From: Nitrincola alkalisediminis
GTDB lineage: Bacteria > Pseudomonadota > Gammaproteobacteria > Pseudomonadales > Balneatricaceae
Reading direction: 5' to 3'
Assembly (NCBI RefSeq): GCF_009821115.1
Contig: NZ_VYTY01000005.1
Coordinates: forward strand, 186,001-250,000
DNA length: 64,000 bases
Shown: one piece after another, positions 12,735 to 24,761 of the stretch
How the letters are laid out: the number at the start of each line of letters is the position of its first letter
Position numbering within the stretch: the stretch's first letter is position 1
Made by a program: the position numbers and the translations under genes
The notes under the pieces: generated by a model
Told to the model about the DNA's origin: nothing
The model's database searches: none
The model's input: the letters and a program-made list of their open reading frames with translations, nothing else

Positions 12735-14042
12735 TTACGCCTTTTTAATTAAGCGCGCGTAGAAAAAACCATCATGGCCTGCTGTCTGCGGAAAGAGTTG
12801 TCTTCCATAGGGTCTTTCAATCCCCCACTCGGCTTCGATGGGATCGTGATGTGCATCACTGTGCAGTTTGCAAAAGCGCTCGATAATGCGCTCATTCTCT
12901 TGTGGGAAAACTGAGCAGGTTGCGTAAACCAGCACACCATCCACTTTCAGAACTTGCCAAAGATTTTCCAAAATATCCAACTGCAACTTAGCCAGATGCA
13001 GGATATTTTCATTCTGCCTTAAAATCTTTATGTCGGGATTGCGTCGAATGACGCCCGTGCCACTGCAAGGAGTATCCAGCAAAATGCGATCGAAGAGTTG
13101 CCCATCCCACCAGTCCAGGCTTGATGCATCCGCTTGCAAAACCTGACAGCGGGTTTGTAAGCCTAAACGCTCTAGGTTTTGATATATCCGGTCTATGCGG
13201 CCTTCGTTAAGCTCCAGAGCGATGACATCTGATAATTCGGCCTCAGATTCGAGTAAATGGCAAAGCTTACCACCCGGTGCCGCACAGGCGTCTAAGACGC
13301 GTTGTCCAGGCGCGAGCATTAATAACGGTGACGCTAACTGGGCAGCTTCATCCTGAATGCTCAGAAGCCCTTCATCAAACCCTGGGATCAGATGAACATC
13401 GGTGGCTTCCTCAAGATAGATCGCATGCTCACTAAAACGCCCCGATTGATAAGCGATACTATGGGCTTGCGCCTGCGCATCCCACTGATCCATGGATGAT
13501 CTCAGTGCGTTGATCCTGAGGCAAAGTGGACCTTTAACATCATTGTTTTGCAATAGGCTTTGCCAGTGCTCCGGCCAGTTATGGCGGAGCTTTTCGATCA
13601 TCCACGTAGGATGGTTAAACTGATAGGACGCATCGTTAAGTGCCAGTGTTTTCTCAATGTCAGCCCCCTCTCGCTGATAGCGACGTAAGATGGCATTGAT
13701 CAAGCCCTTGGCCCAAGGTTTACCCAGTGCGCTGATTGCCGAGACGGTTTCACTGATGGCTGCATGGGCAGGAATACGCATGTCACGCAGCTGATACAAG
13801 CCCAGTAACACCAATGCAAGAACATCTGTATCTGTTTGGTCACAGGGTTGCTTTAAGAACTGGCCTGCCAAGGCATAGAGTCGATAGTAATCGCGAGCCG
13901 TTCCATAGCAAAGTTGTTGCAGCAGCGCTTTGTCTCTTTCAGGAATCGCCTCAAACTGATCAGAGAGAAGGGTCGATAGTGACCCCTGCTGCTGAATGAG
14001 GTGGCTGATGACAATTGCCGCTGCTTCACGAACATTCTTCAA
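12735..14042 (-). CDS. rsmB: 16S rRNA m5C967 methyltransferase RsmB
   Basis: RsmB (Sun/Fmu) methylates C967 of 16S rRNA using S-adenosylmethionine. It has an N-terminal NusB-like domain (about 1-140) and a Rossmann methyltransferase domain with DACAAPGGK. Both catalytic cysteine motifs are present: LLDTPCSGTGVIRRNPDIK and VYATCSVFPQEN. It has 435 residues, near the E. coli length. The start is TTG at 14042, two bases after the fmt stop codon; there is no in-frame ATG near it. It is the third gene of def-fmt-rsmB. The trkA gene that often follows is absent. Confidence 0.96.
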   Translation of the reverse strand: MKNVREAAAIVISHLIQQQGSLSTLLSDQFEAIPERDKALLQQLCYGTARDYYRLYALAGQFLKQPCDQTDTDVLALVLLGLYQLRDMRIPAHAAISETVSAISALGKPWAKGLINAILRRYQREGADIEKTLALNDASYQFNHPTWMIEKLRHNWPEHWQSLLQNNDVKGPLCLRINALRSSMDQWDAQAQAHSIAYQSGRFSEHAIYLEEATDVHLIPGFDEGLLSIQDEAAQLASPLLMLAPGQRVLDACAAPGGKLCHLLESEAELSDVIALELNEGRIDRIYQNLERLGLQTRCQVLQADASSLDWWDGQLFDRILLDTPCSGTGVIRRNPDIKILRQNENILHLAKLQLDILENLWQVLKVDGVLVYATCSVFPQENERIIERFCKLHSDAHHDPIEAEWGIERPYGRQLFPQTAGHDGFFYARLIKKA

Positions 14043-14043
14043 A

Positions 14044-14991
14044 TTAATAAAATCTCTGCTGAAGTAAGAAAGGATGTTTACCGTTTAATAAAGCGGATAC
14101 GGGTTGCGCTTTGTGTCCGGGTAGTTGGATGGTGTTAAGCGCAAGCGCGCCCTCACCTGCTGCAATGATTAACTGTTCTTTTGTTATTGCCACTAGCGTG
14201 CCCGGTTCAGCATGGGGTGCATAGGTATCAATCGCCTGAGCATCCCATACACGAAGGATCTGGTCGTCGAGCTGACACCAGGCCACGGGCCAAGGATTTA
14301 GACCTCGAACGTGACGCGCCAAGTGCACAGCCGATTGTGTCCAGTCTAAACGCCCCTCTTCTTTTTGCAGTTTTTCGGCGTAACAGGCGAGCGCTTCATC
14401 TTGAACTTCGCCTATCCATGAGCCTTCGGCCAGCTGATCTAATGACTGGAGTAAGGTCTCAGCGCCGAGCGCCGCTAAACGGTCATGTAACGACTGACTG
14501 GTGTCTGTGTCATAGATGGGCGTTGTTGATTTGCACAGCATGTTGCCAGTATCCAGGCCGACATCCATCTGCATGATGGTAATGCCGGTTTCCTGATCCC
14601 CAGCCAATAAGGCGCGGTGAATAGGTGCGGCACCACGCCATCTGGGCAGTAGGGATGCATGCACATTGATGCAACCAAACCGAGGGGTGTCTAACACGAT
14701 TTTGGGAAGAATAAGACCGTAGGCTACGACAATCATCAGATCGGCATTAAAGTCCGCCAACTCAGCTTGAGCACTTTCGGTTTTTAAAGAAAGAGGCTGA
14801 ATCACTGGCAGGTTATGCTCAAGTGCCAATTGTTTAACAGGGCTTGCGGTTAACTTTCGACCTCGGCCTGCCGGACGATCCGGTTGAGTATAGACTGCAA
14901 CAATGTCATGCGAGGTCTTGAGCAAGCTGGCGAGGCTCGTGGCGGCAAACTCCGGCGTGCCTGCAAAAATAATACGCAAGGGAGCTGTCAT
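14044..14991 (-). CDS. fmt: Methionyl-tRNA formyltransferase
   Basis: Fmt formylates initiator Met-tRNA using 10-formyl-tetrahydrofolate. The N-terminus (RIIFAGTPEFAATSLASLL), the catalytic block INVHASLLPRWRGAAPIHRAL with Asn-His, and MDVGLDTGNML are diagnostic. The 315 residues match the family. The ATG directly abuts the def stop codon, so expression is tightly coupled to the deformylase that later removes the formyl group. Confidence 0.98.
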   Translation of the reverse strand: MTAPLRIIFAGTPEFAATSLASLLKTSHDIVAVYTQPDRPAGRGRKLTASPVKQLALEHNLPVIQPLSLKTESAQAELADFNADLMIVVAYGLILPKIVLDTPRFGCINVHASLLPRWRGAAPIHRALLAGDQETGITIMQMDVGLDTGNMLCKSTTPIYDTDTSQSLHDRLAALGAETLLQSLDQLAEGSWIGEVQDEALACYAEKLQKEEGRLDWTQSAVHLARHVRGLNPWPVAWCQLDDQILRVWDAQAIDTYAPHAEPGTLVAITKEQLIIAAGEGALALNTIQLPGHKAQPVSALLNGKHPFLLQQRFY

Positions 14992-15510
14992 TCAGGCATT
15001 ATCCATTTGTTCTAACTTATGTTTTTTTTCAAGCTTGGAGCGAATTCGATTGCGCTTCAGGGTCGATAAATAATCAACAAACAGTTTTCCGTTCAAGTGG
15101 TCTAGCTCGTGCTGAATACAAACCGCCAACAGATCTTCAGCAATGAAGTTTTGTGGGTTACCCTCGCGATCCAATGACGTGACTTCAATTTTATTTGGGC
15201 GTTTGACCGTTTCATAAAAGCCAGGCACGGACAAGCAACCCTCTTGCATCTCTTCAAGCTCGGGGTCAACCACCTTAAAACTCGGATTAATGAGCACCAA
15301 GGGTTCAGATTTGTCTTCCGAAATATCAATCACTACAATCTGTTTATGGATGTTGACTTGTGACGCCGCTAAGCCGATACCGGGAGCGTCGTACATGGTT
15401 TCGAACATATCGTCTATAATCTGACGAACGGAATCGTCAACCTGCTCGACAGGGGTTGCAATTGTCCGGAGCCGAGGGTCAGGAAATTCAAGAATTGTTA
15501 ATATAGCCAT
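14992..15510 (-). CDS. def: Peptide deformylase
   Basis: This metalloenzyme removes N-formyl groups from nascent proteins. All three motifs are visible: [10 protein letters not shown] (motif 1), EGCLSVPG (motif 2, metal Cys) and QHELDHLNG (motif 3, HEXXH-type metal site). The product starts [15 protein letters not shown] from ATG 15510; an upstream in-frame TTG at 15519 is less likely. About 172 residues, normal length. It is the first gene of def-fmt-rsmB, divergent from the LysM gene, with the promoter expected in 15511-15672. Confidence 0.97.
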   Translation of the reverse strand: MAILTILEFPDPRLRTIATPVEQVDDSVRQIIDDMFETMYDAPGIGLAASQVNIHKQIVVIDISEDKSEPLVLINPSFKVVDPELEEMQEGCLSVPGFYETVKRPNKIEVTSLDREGNPQNFIAEDLLAVCIQHELDHLNGKLFVDYLSTLKRNRIRSKLEKKHKLEQMDNA

Positions 15511-15672
15511 AGGTCTCAAACTTTCATAAAGTGTCTATATAATGTCGTCAGATAGGTGACGCCAATGCGTATAAGTCATATTATACTGAATACTCAATTG
15601 AATGCATTGTTATGATGCCTGCGTCACAGATAGAAAAGGTGTTCGAAGGTGTCTCATCATAGGGAACTGCAA

Positions 15673-16704
15673 ATGAAACAACTGCTAATAGGATTACTGG
15701 CAGCTGCCTGTATTCTAACCGGTAATGCACAGGCTCAACGCAACGAAGCACCACTTCAGCTGAGAGAGGGACACCCAACCGAATACACCGTAGTGAGAGG
15801 CGACACACTATGGGGAATATCGGGTCGATTTTTGGACCAACCTTGGCAGTGGCCTGAAATTTGGGGGGTGAATCCTCAAATACAAAATCCGCACTTAATC
15901 TATCCAGGTGATACCGTGTATCTGACGTGGGTTGATGGTCGTCCAAGGTTAGGACTCACCCCCGGCGTGCGTAAACTCTCCCCCCAAATTCGTGAAACGG
16001 CCTTAGATCAGGCGGTGCCAGCCATTCCTTTAAAGGATATTGTCAGCTTCCTTAATGATAACCGTGTGGCAGATGATGATGTTTTATCGAACGCACCCTA
16101 TGTTGTAGCGGGTGACAATCGTCGCTTGGTTTCGGGTGCAGGGGATCGTGTCTATATTCGCGGTGAGCTGTTGAGTGAGGATGCGCAGCAGATTCTATAT
16201 CGCCCATCCACGGAGTATATCGATCCAGTTACGGGTGAGTTTTTAGGTTACGAACTGTTCAAGGTTGCAGATGCACGGATCACCGGAACTGAGAATGACA
16301 TTACCACGCTGCGCTTATTAGGCACGACTGAAGAGGTTCGCGCGGGTTACCGTTTGCTTCCATCCGAGACCACCCGCGTTCAATCTGTGTTTTACCCTAA
16401 ACCAGCACCTTTTGATACAGATGGTTTGATCATCGATGTGCTTCAAGGAGTGGGGTATATTGGCCAGTTTGATGCTGTTGTTGTGAACTTAGGTGAGCGT
16501 GATGGTTTAGAGTCAGGCCATGTCTTTAGTATTCGCCGTAAGGGTGAAGTGCTCAATGACCCAGTGACCAATGAAGTGATTCAGTTACCGTCTGAGCGCG
16601 CCGGTATTATGATGATTTTTAAAGTATACGACAAAGTAAGCTATGGCTTGGTGATGCGCGCAACGAATGCGATATCGATTGGTGATGAAATAACACGTCC
16701 TTAA
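15673..16704 (+). CDS. Secreted LysM-domain protein
   Basis: The protein has a signal peptide (MKQLLIGLLAAACILTGNAQAQ). A LysM peptidoglycan-binding domain follows at about residues 37-85 (YTVVRGDTLWGISGRFL; WPEIWGVNPQIQNPHLIYPGDTVYL), then a roughly 250-residue region conserved in gammaproteobacterial homologues beside dprA. The start is ATG 15673 because AGGGAA lies 6 bases upstream; an earlier in-frame GTG (15649) would put extra residues before the signal peptide. It is probably periplasmic or envelope associated and divergent from def. Its molecular role is not established. Confidence 0.88.
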   Translation: MKQLLIGLLAAACILTGNAQAQRNEAPLQLREGHPTEYTVVRGDTLWGISGRFLDQPWQWPEIWGVNPQIQNPHLIYPGDTVYLTWVDGRPRLGLTPGVRKLSPQIRETALDQAVPAIPLKDIVSFLNDNRVADDDVLSNAPYVVAGDNRRLVSGAGDRVYIRGELLSEDAQQILYRPSTEYIDPVTGEFLGYELFKVADARITGTENDITTLRLLGTTEEVRAGYRLLPSETTRVQSVFYPKPAPFDTDGLIIDVLQGVGYIGQFDAVVVNLGERDGLESGHVFSIRRKGEVLNDPVTNEVIQLPSERAGIMMIFKVYDKVSYGLVMRATNAISIGDEITRP

Positions 16705-16727
16705 ACGCTTAACCCTCAGAGGGAATT

Positions 16728-17846
16728 ATGAAGATAGATCCAAGGGAATGGATCGCGTTACTCCTCGTACCTGGGCTTGGCCCCGGTACGCTTTCGCGAC
16801 TTGTAGAATTCGATGTCAATTTACGTGATCTTTTAGACGGAAATCTACCGGAAGGTATTCGATTACGTCCAGATACGGCCATGGCCTTGCGCCAGAAGCC
16901 GGCAAGTTTTTGGTTAGATCAAGCGCAACACATACAGGACCAAGCGGACCAACATCAGATTGAATGTGTCTGTCTTGGTGCTGAAGATTATCCTCCTCTG
17001 CTCAAAAACCTTCCTGATCCTCCCCCTGTACTCTGGTTTAAAGGACGTAAACCGTCACTGTATTTACCCCAGCTAGCGGTGGTTGGTAGCCGCAAACCAA
17101 GTCAGTCTGGTGCACGTCTTGCCTATCATTTTGCCGCTGAACTGGCGAAGTCAGGTTTTGCGATAACCAGTGGCTTAGCCTTGGGCATTGATACTCAAGC
17201 ACATAAAGGGTGTTTGTCCTCAGGTGGCATTACATTAGCGGTGATGGGGACGAGTCCTGAGTTAATGTATCCTAAAAGCAATGCGAACCTCGCGAGTGAG
17301 ATTCTAGACAACGGCGGGTGTTTAGTCTCCGAGTTGATGCCGGGATCTGCCCCATTGAGTGCCCACTTTCCTCGCCGTAATCGAATTATTAGTGGGTTAA
17401 GCGTTGGAACACTCGTTGTGGAAGCGGCAACGCGCAGTGGATCTCTGATTACGGCACGCTTGGCCATGGAGCAAGGTCGTGAGGTATTCGCCCTTCCTGG
17501 ACCTATCAGCAATCCGATGAGTAAAGGTTGCCATGAGTTAATCCGCCAAGGGGCCACTTTGGTGGATTCCACACAGCATATCACTGAGCATTTGGGGGCA
17601 TTGTTGGGCTATTTAAGTGAAAGCCAGAGCACTGAAAAGCCTAGAGTATCTATCTCCATCAAACCCGAATGGGCGCCAGTCCTACACACACTGTCCTACG
17701 ATCAAATGACGTTTGACGATTTGATGCAGAAAACGAATATGCAGTATTCGGCTCTGCAAAATGTCATAATGGAATTGGTTTTAGCGGGTCTTGTGACACA
17801 AGATGGCGTCTATTTGATTCAAACGGATTCGGCAGGAATTACCTAG
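16728..17846 (+). CDS. dprA: DNA processing protein DprA
   Basis: DprA (Smf) binds incoming single-stranded DNA and loads RecA during natural transformation; it is also widely kept in bacteria not known to be competent. The Rossmann-like DprA core is clear: VVGSRKPSQSG, ITSGLALGIDTQAHKG, FPRRNRIISGLS and EAATRSGSLITARLAMEQGREVFALPGPI. A C-terminal winged-helix domain (about 305-368) follows. It has 372 residues. GAGGGAATT precedes the ATG. It lies 23 bp after the LysM gene, the usual neighbour. Confidence 0.97.
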   Translation: MKIDPREWIALLLVPGLGPGTLSRLVEFDVNLRDLLDGNLPEGIRLRPDTAMALRQKPASFWLDQAQHIQDQADQHQIECVCLGAEDYPPLLKNLPDPPPVLWFKGRKPSLYLPQLAVVGSRKPSQSGARLAYHFAAELAKSGFAITSGLALGIDTQAHKGCLSSGGITLAVMGTSPELMYPKSNANLASEILDNGGCLVSELMPGSAPLSAHFPRRNRIISGLSVGTLVVEAATRSGSLITARLAMEQGREVFALPGPISNPMSKGCHELIRQGATLVDSTQHITEHLGALLGYLSESQSTEKPRVSISIKPEWAPVLHTLSYDQMTFDDLMQKTNMQYSALQNVIMELVLAGLVTQDGVYLIQTDSAGIT

Positions 17847-17929
17847 GTTTGACTTTTCCCGAACGGCTTTTAGCGGTATCCTGCTTGGCTTGTTTTACAG
17901 ATTGAGAACTTATTAACAGGACGAAAACA

Positions 17930-18418
17930 ATGCAACCAAAAGTGGGCGTAATAATGGGATCCAAGTCTGATTGGCCAACAATGGAGCATGCCGTTGCGAT
18001 GTTGGACCAGTTAGGTGTTGCGTATGAAACACGAGTTGTGTCTGCTCACAGAACACCCGATTTACTATTTGAATATGCTAAGTCTGCTGATGCGCGCGGT
18101 CTGCAAGTGATTATTGCTGGTGCCGGTGGTGCAGCGCATTTACCCGGCATGGTGGCATCACAAACGGCCTTGCCCGTTTTAGGTGTGCCTGTTGAATCGA
18201 AGGCCCTAAGTGGCATGGATTCATTATTATCCATCGTTCAAATGCCCGGCGGGATTCCTGTCGGCACTTTAGCGATTGGAAAAGCAGGTGCGACCAATGC
18301 AGGCATTATGGCTGCTCAAATTGTGGCATTACACGATCCCGCAGTTAAAGCAGCACTCGTTGCATTTCGTCAACAGCAAACACAAACGGTTATAGACAAT
18401 CCCGACCCTCGTGGTTAA
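17930..18418 (+). CDS. purE: N5-carboxyaminoimidazole ribonucleotide mutase
   Basis: PurE converts N5-CAIR to CAIR in purine biosynthesis. Class I motifs are [19 protein letters not shown] and [12 protein letters not shown], and the length is 162 residues. ATG 17930 is preceded by AACAGGA. It is followed 21 bp later by purK, whose product N5-CAIR is its substrate. The 83-bp upstream gap contains no PurR-like box I recognise. Confidence 0.98.
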   Translation: MQPKVGVIMGSKSDWPTMEHAVAMLDQLGVAYETRVVSAHRTPDLLFEYAKSADARGLQVIIAGAGGAAHLPGMVASQTALPVLGVPVESKALSGMDSLLSIVQMPGGIPVGTLAIGKAGATNAGIMAAQIVALHDPAVKAALVAFRQQQTQTVIDNPDPRG

Positions 18419-18439
18419 GCGGTAAAGAGAGAGTTTTAC

Positions 18440-19564
18440 ATGAAAATCGGTATTCTTGGTGCAGGTCAATTGGGCCAAATGTTGGCGCTAGCAGGTTATC
18501 CGTTAGGGAGTCGTTTTTCCTTTTTGGATACCAGTTCAAATGCAAGTGCTGATATAGGATGTTTGTTTACCCATAGTGAAGCTGACAGCGCCCTAGCCGA
18601 TTTTTTGGCACAGGTGGATTGTGTCACCTACGAGTTTGAACATCTGCCCTTACCATTGGTAAAAGTCATTGCCGAGCAAAAGCCTTTGTTTCCCAGTGTT
18701 AAGGCCTTGCAGGTTTGCCAAAATAGAGAAGCCGAGAAGGCTCTCTTTGATCAATTGCGTATTCCCGTCGCTGACTATCGTCTGGTTAACTCAGCCGATG
18801 AGCTGGCGCAAGCCTGCCAAGAGTTGATGGCCGCAGGTGCGCAGGCTGTTGTTGCCAAGTCAATCACAGAGGGATATGACGGCAAGGGACAAGCGGTCTT
18901 AAGGGGGCCTGGCGAGGCTACTGCAGCTTGGCAGCGTATTGGCCACCCTCGTTTAATCGTTGAAGCCTTTGTCGATTTTGTTCGGGAAGTATCAATTATT
19001 GCCGTACGAGGTCAGTCCGGTGATGTTGTGTTTTATCCTGTTGCTGAAAATCATCATGTTGAAGGTATTTTACGCTATTCCTTGGCGCCAGTTCCCAATT
19101 TCAGCCAAGAGGCTCAAGCGCAGGCCGAGGACTACATTCATGCATTGCTTGATGAGCTGGAGTATGTAGGCGTTTTAACTCTGGAGCTGTTCCAACAGGC
19201 GGATGGTCGCTTGCTTGCCAACGAAATGGCTCCGCGTGTCCATAATTCTGGCCACTGGACTCAAAATGGATCGATGACCAGCCAGTTTGAAAACCATTTG
19301 CGCGCAGTTCAAGGTTTGCCTTTGGGCTCGACACATGCAAAAGCGCTGACCTGTATGATTAACATCATCGGTAAAAATGGTAACTACGATGATATCCTCA
19401 AAATAGAGGATAGCCATCTGCATCTCTATGGTAAAAGTGAGCGCGCGGGTCGCAAACTCGGACATATCAATCTCGTTGCCGATAGTATTGATGACTTAAA
19501 ACGCAAAGTTGATCAGGTCGCGCAGTTATTGCCCGATGCGCCCGCTCCTGAATTCAGTTTTTAA
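18440..19564 (+). CDS. purK: N5-carboxyaminoimidazole ribonucleotide synthase
   Basis: PurK is an ATP-grasp enzyme that makes N5-CAIR from AIR, bicarbonate and ATP. It has an N-terminal Rossmann segment (MKIGILGAGQLGQMLALAGYPLG) and a central ATP-grasp region (VVAKSITEGYDGKGQAVL; IVEAFVDFVREVSIIAVR). NEMAPRVHNSGHWT is a hallmark of the family. It has 374 residues. It is co-oriented with purE, probably as an operon that may continue into tsaC. Confidence 0.98.
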   Translation: MKIGILGAGQLGQMLALAGYPLGSRFSFLDTSSNASADIGCLFTHSEADSALADFLAQVDCVTYEFEHLPLPLVKVIAEQKPLFPSVKALQVCQNREAEKALFDQLRIPVADYRLVNSADELAQACQELMAAGAQAVVAKSITEGYDGKGQAVLRGPGEATAAWQRIGHPRLIVEAFVDFVREVSIIAVRGQSGDVVFYPVAENHHVEGILRYSLAPVPNFSQEAQAQAEDYIHALLDELEYVGVLTLELFQQADGRLLANEMAPRVHNSGHWTQNGSMTSQFENHLRAVQGLPLGSTHAKALTCMINIIGKNGNYDDILKIEDSHLHLYGKSERAGRKLGHINLVADSIDDLKRKVDQVAQLLPDAPAPEFSF

Positions 19565-19584
19565 TTGCATTAGGGTGAGTCATT

Positions 19585-21927
<2,343 letters not shown>

Positions 21928-22001
21928 TAAACAGGGCTTGAATCAAACGCTTAATACGAGCTATAACCTTGCTAAACAAGGTTGAGTACTGGATATTGAT
22001 A

Positions 22002-24380
22002 ATGTCAGAGACAATGCAAGCATTAAGCGTCGATCAGTTGTACAAGGTCTGCGATCACCAAGACCTTCCTTTCCGAACCACTGAAACCCTTGAGAATTTT
22101 AGTGGTTTTTTTGGTCAGGAGCGTGCCATTGAGGCGATGGAGTTTGGCGTTAGCATGCGTCGGCCCGGTTATAATCTATTTGTGATGGGCAACCCTCATA
22201 CGGGTCGTTTTTCGTTTGCGATTGAAAATCTTAAGAATTACGCTAAAAAAGAAAACTCCAAGCCGAGTGACTGGTGCTACCTCAATAATTTATCTGATTC
22301 CCGTTACCCTGTTATATTAGAGTTGCCCGCAGGAAAGGCGGCGCAGTTGCGTAAAGATGTTGATACGCTTCTCGAAAGTATTTTAACGGACTTGCCCGCC
22401 GCATTTGAAAGCCCAGGTTACCAACGCAGTAAGAGTCGAATTGAGCGTGATTTTACTCGACGTTATGACCAAGCAGTGGATTCGGTTGAGCGCAAAGCAC
22501 GTGAGTTTAGTATTGCTGTGTATCGAGATGCGGGCAGCATCGGCTTTACACCCGTCTCGGAAGGCCAAGCGATGGATGAGGCTGGATTTTCGCAATTGCC
22601 AGAAGATGAGCGTGAAGCCTTTCAGCGAAACATCGATTTCCTCGAAGAAGAGCTCAATGAAGCCTTAACCGAACTGCCGAAATGGCGGCGTGAGGCGGCA
22701 GGTCAGATCAAAGCGCTGGATCGAGAAACGGCGCAACGTTCCTTAGCCCCTTTGTTTGCGGGCCTTAAAGAGCGCTATGTGCATCAAGCGAATGTTGTGA
22801 ATTACTTGACGCACATTGAACGCGATTTGATTAAAAATGCGTCTGATATTGCTGGTGAAGGGGGCACACTGGAAACCCGCACCGATCAAATGCGTATTAA
22901 CTTTTTTCAGGAAAACTATGGCATCAACTTAATGGTGGATAACCATAAAACCAAAGGTGCTCCGGTTGTGTATGAGGCACATCCAAGTTACGAGAACTTG
23001 TTTGGACGTGTTGAGTACAACAGTGAAATGGGCGCGCTGGTGACCAATTATCAACTCATTCGCCCCGGTGCCTTGCATCGTGCAAATGGCGGTTATCTGC
23101 TTTTAGAAGCCGAAAAGTTGATCGAGCAGCCGTTTGTGTACAGTGCGTTGAAGCGTGCGCTTAAATCACATGAAATACGCATTGAAAATCCGATCAATGA
23201 ATACACGGGCGTCAGTACCATTACGCTGAACCCTCAGCCCATCAAGTTGAATGTGAAGGTGGTGCTGGTGGGCGGACGTGATACCTATTACTTGCTGCAA
23301 GAACTTGACCACGATTTTGAAAAGATGTTTCGCGTAGTGGTGGATTTCGACGAAGATGTGCGCCGTACCCCTTCCAGTATTCGTAATTACGCACGTTTAA
23401 TGAAGACGCTTGCAACAGAGGAAGGTTTAGCTCCGCTTAAACGTGAAGCCGTTGCACGCTTGGTTGAGCACAGTTCTCGCTTAGCCGAAGACCAGGAGAT
23501 GCTGTCAGCACACATAGGTGAATTGGTGGACTTGTTATGTGAAGCCGATTTTCGACGCAAGCAAAAAGGGGACGAACTCATTAATGCCCCACATGTTGAA
23601 GCCGCGCTCCAAGCAAAAGAAAAGCGCACGGGTCGACTTTCGGAAAAAATCCTTGAAGGGATTTTAAATCGTACAGTTTTGATAGATACCGATGGTGAAA
23701 GTGTGGGGTGCGCGAATGGCCTGACCGTTCTGCAAGTCGGGGATGTCGCGTTTGGTACACCTGCTAGAATTACCGTGACGGTGCATCCTGGCAGTAAGGG
23801 TATTGTCGATATTGAGCGCGAGGTCACGTTAGGACAGCCGATTCATTCGAAAGGCGTTCTGATTCTATCTGGGTACTTAGGGCATAAATACGCACGGCAG
23901 TTCCCGATTAGCCTGTCGGCGAGTATCGCTATGGAACAATCCTACGGTTATATCGATGGTGACAGTGCATCGCTGGCCGAAATTTGCACCTTAATTTCCG
24001 CGCTCACGGACATTCCGATCCGACAGTCTTTTGCAACAACGGGTTCAATAAACCAATATGGTGAGGTACAAGCCATAGGGGGCGTGAATGAAAAAATTGA
24101 GGGCTTCTTTAAACTTTGCCAAATGCGGGGTCTGACGGGCAAACAGTCTGTCATTATTCCGAAAGCGAATGTGCGTAACTTAATGTTAAAAAAAGAGGTC
24201 GTCAAAGCGGTCGCTGACGGAGACTTTGCTATTTATGCCGTTAGCAATGTGGATGAGTGCTTAGAGTTGCTCATGGGGCGTAAAGCCGGCCAACTCAAAG
24301 CAGATGGTAGTTTTTCCCAACGCAGCATTAACGCCGAAGTGGTTAAACGCTTAAGAGAAGTGGCCAAGGCAAAAGCATGA
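22002..24380 (+). CDS. Lon-family (AAA_32 / Lon C-terminal) protease, LonB/YcbZ-like
   Basis: This is a large Lon-like protease of about 792 residues. It has an N-terminal AAA-like domain, a long helical insertion (about 190-280), and a C-terminal Lon proteolytic domain. The catalytic pair is visible as Ser655 in DGDSAS and Lys698 in GGVNEKIEGF, 43 residues apart as in classical Lon. The P-loop is atypical: GNPHTGRFS in place of GxxGxGK[ST]. There is no N-terminal LON substrate domain, so it is not housekeeping Lon. I start at ATG 22002 (MSETMQALSVDQLY) rather than an upstream TTG. Substrates are unknown; lrgAB follows 9 bp later. Confidence 0.9.
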   Translation: MSETMQALSVDQLYKVCDHQDLPFRTTETLENFSGFFGQERAIEAMEFGVSMRRPGYNLFVMGNPHTGRFSFAIENLKNYAKKENSKPSDWCYLNNLSDSRYPVILELPAGKAAQLRKDVDTLLESILTDLPAAFESPGYQRSKSRIERDFTRRYDQAVDSVERKAREFSIAVYRDAGSIGFTPVSEGQAMDEAGFSQLPEDEREAFQRNIDFLEEELNEALTELPKWRREAAGQIKALDRETAQRSLAPLFAGLKERYVHQANVVNYLTHIERDLIKNASDIAGEGGTLETRTDQMRINFFQENYGINLMVDNHKTKGAPVVYEAHPSYENLFGRVEYNSEMGALVTNYQLIRPGALHRANGGYLLLEAEKLIEQPFVYSALKRALKSHEIRIENPINEYTGVSTITLNPQPIKLNVKVVLVGGRDTYYLLQELDHDFEKMFRVVVDFDEDVRRTPSSIRNYARLMKTLATEEGLAPLKREAVARLVEHSSRLAEDQEMLSAHIGELVDLLCEADFRRKQKGDELINAPHVEAALQAKEKRTGRLSEKILEGILNRTVLIDTDGESVGCANGLTVLQVGDVAFGTPARITVTVHPGSKGIVDIEREVTLGQPIHSKGVLILSGYLGHKYARQFPISLSASIAMEQSYGYIDGDSASLAEICTLISALTDIPIRQSFATTGSINQYGEVQAIGGVNEKIEGFFKLCQMRGLTGKQSVIIPKANVRNLMLKKEVVKAVADGDFAIYAVSNVDECLELLMGRKAGQLKADGSFSQRSINAEVVKRLREVAKAKA

Positions 24381-24389
24381 GATTGACAC

Positions 24390-24761
24390 GTGCACGTCAT
24401 TAAAGGGTTTTTGATTCTATTATTGTTTTTGTTGTCGGGCGATGCACTGGTGACCCTGCTGAATCTTCCAATTTCAGCTGGGGTCGCGGGTATGCTGCTG
24501 ATTACGCTTTGGTTCATGTTGCGTGGGCGCATGCAAGAGGATGTTGCGCTTGCCAGTCAGCCTCTGATTGCTGTGTTGGCCATGCTCATTATGCCAGGGG
24601 TTGTGGGTGTGTTCTTTGTGGCGGGGCGTTACGCTGATCAATGGTTGGCGTTTGTTGCGGCGTTAGTGGTCGGCACGTTTCTGAGTGTGCTCACGACCTT
24701 GATTCTGATGTCGCGCTTTACCCCCAAAGAGCCTACAAAGGATGAGGATAGGTCATGTTAG
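24390..24761 (+). CDS. lrgA: LrgA/CidA-family holin-like membrane protein
   Basis: This small membrane protein has 123 residues and about four hydrophobic helices. It has the family motifs LPISAGVAGMLLITLWFMLRG and AMLIMPGVVGVFF. LrgA/CidA proteins are proposed to act like antiholin or holin and, with LrgB, may export pyruvate or other small molecules; function outside firmicutes is poorly tested. The start is GTG 24390, 9 bp after the protease stop. It overlaps lrgB by 7 bp. Confidence 0.9.
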   Translation: MHVIKGFLILLLFLLSGDALVTLLNLPISAGVAGMLLITLWFMLRGRMQEDVALASQPLIAVLAMLIMPGVVGVFFVAGRYADQWLAFVAALVVGTFLSVLTTLILMSRFTPKEPTKDEDRSC

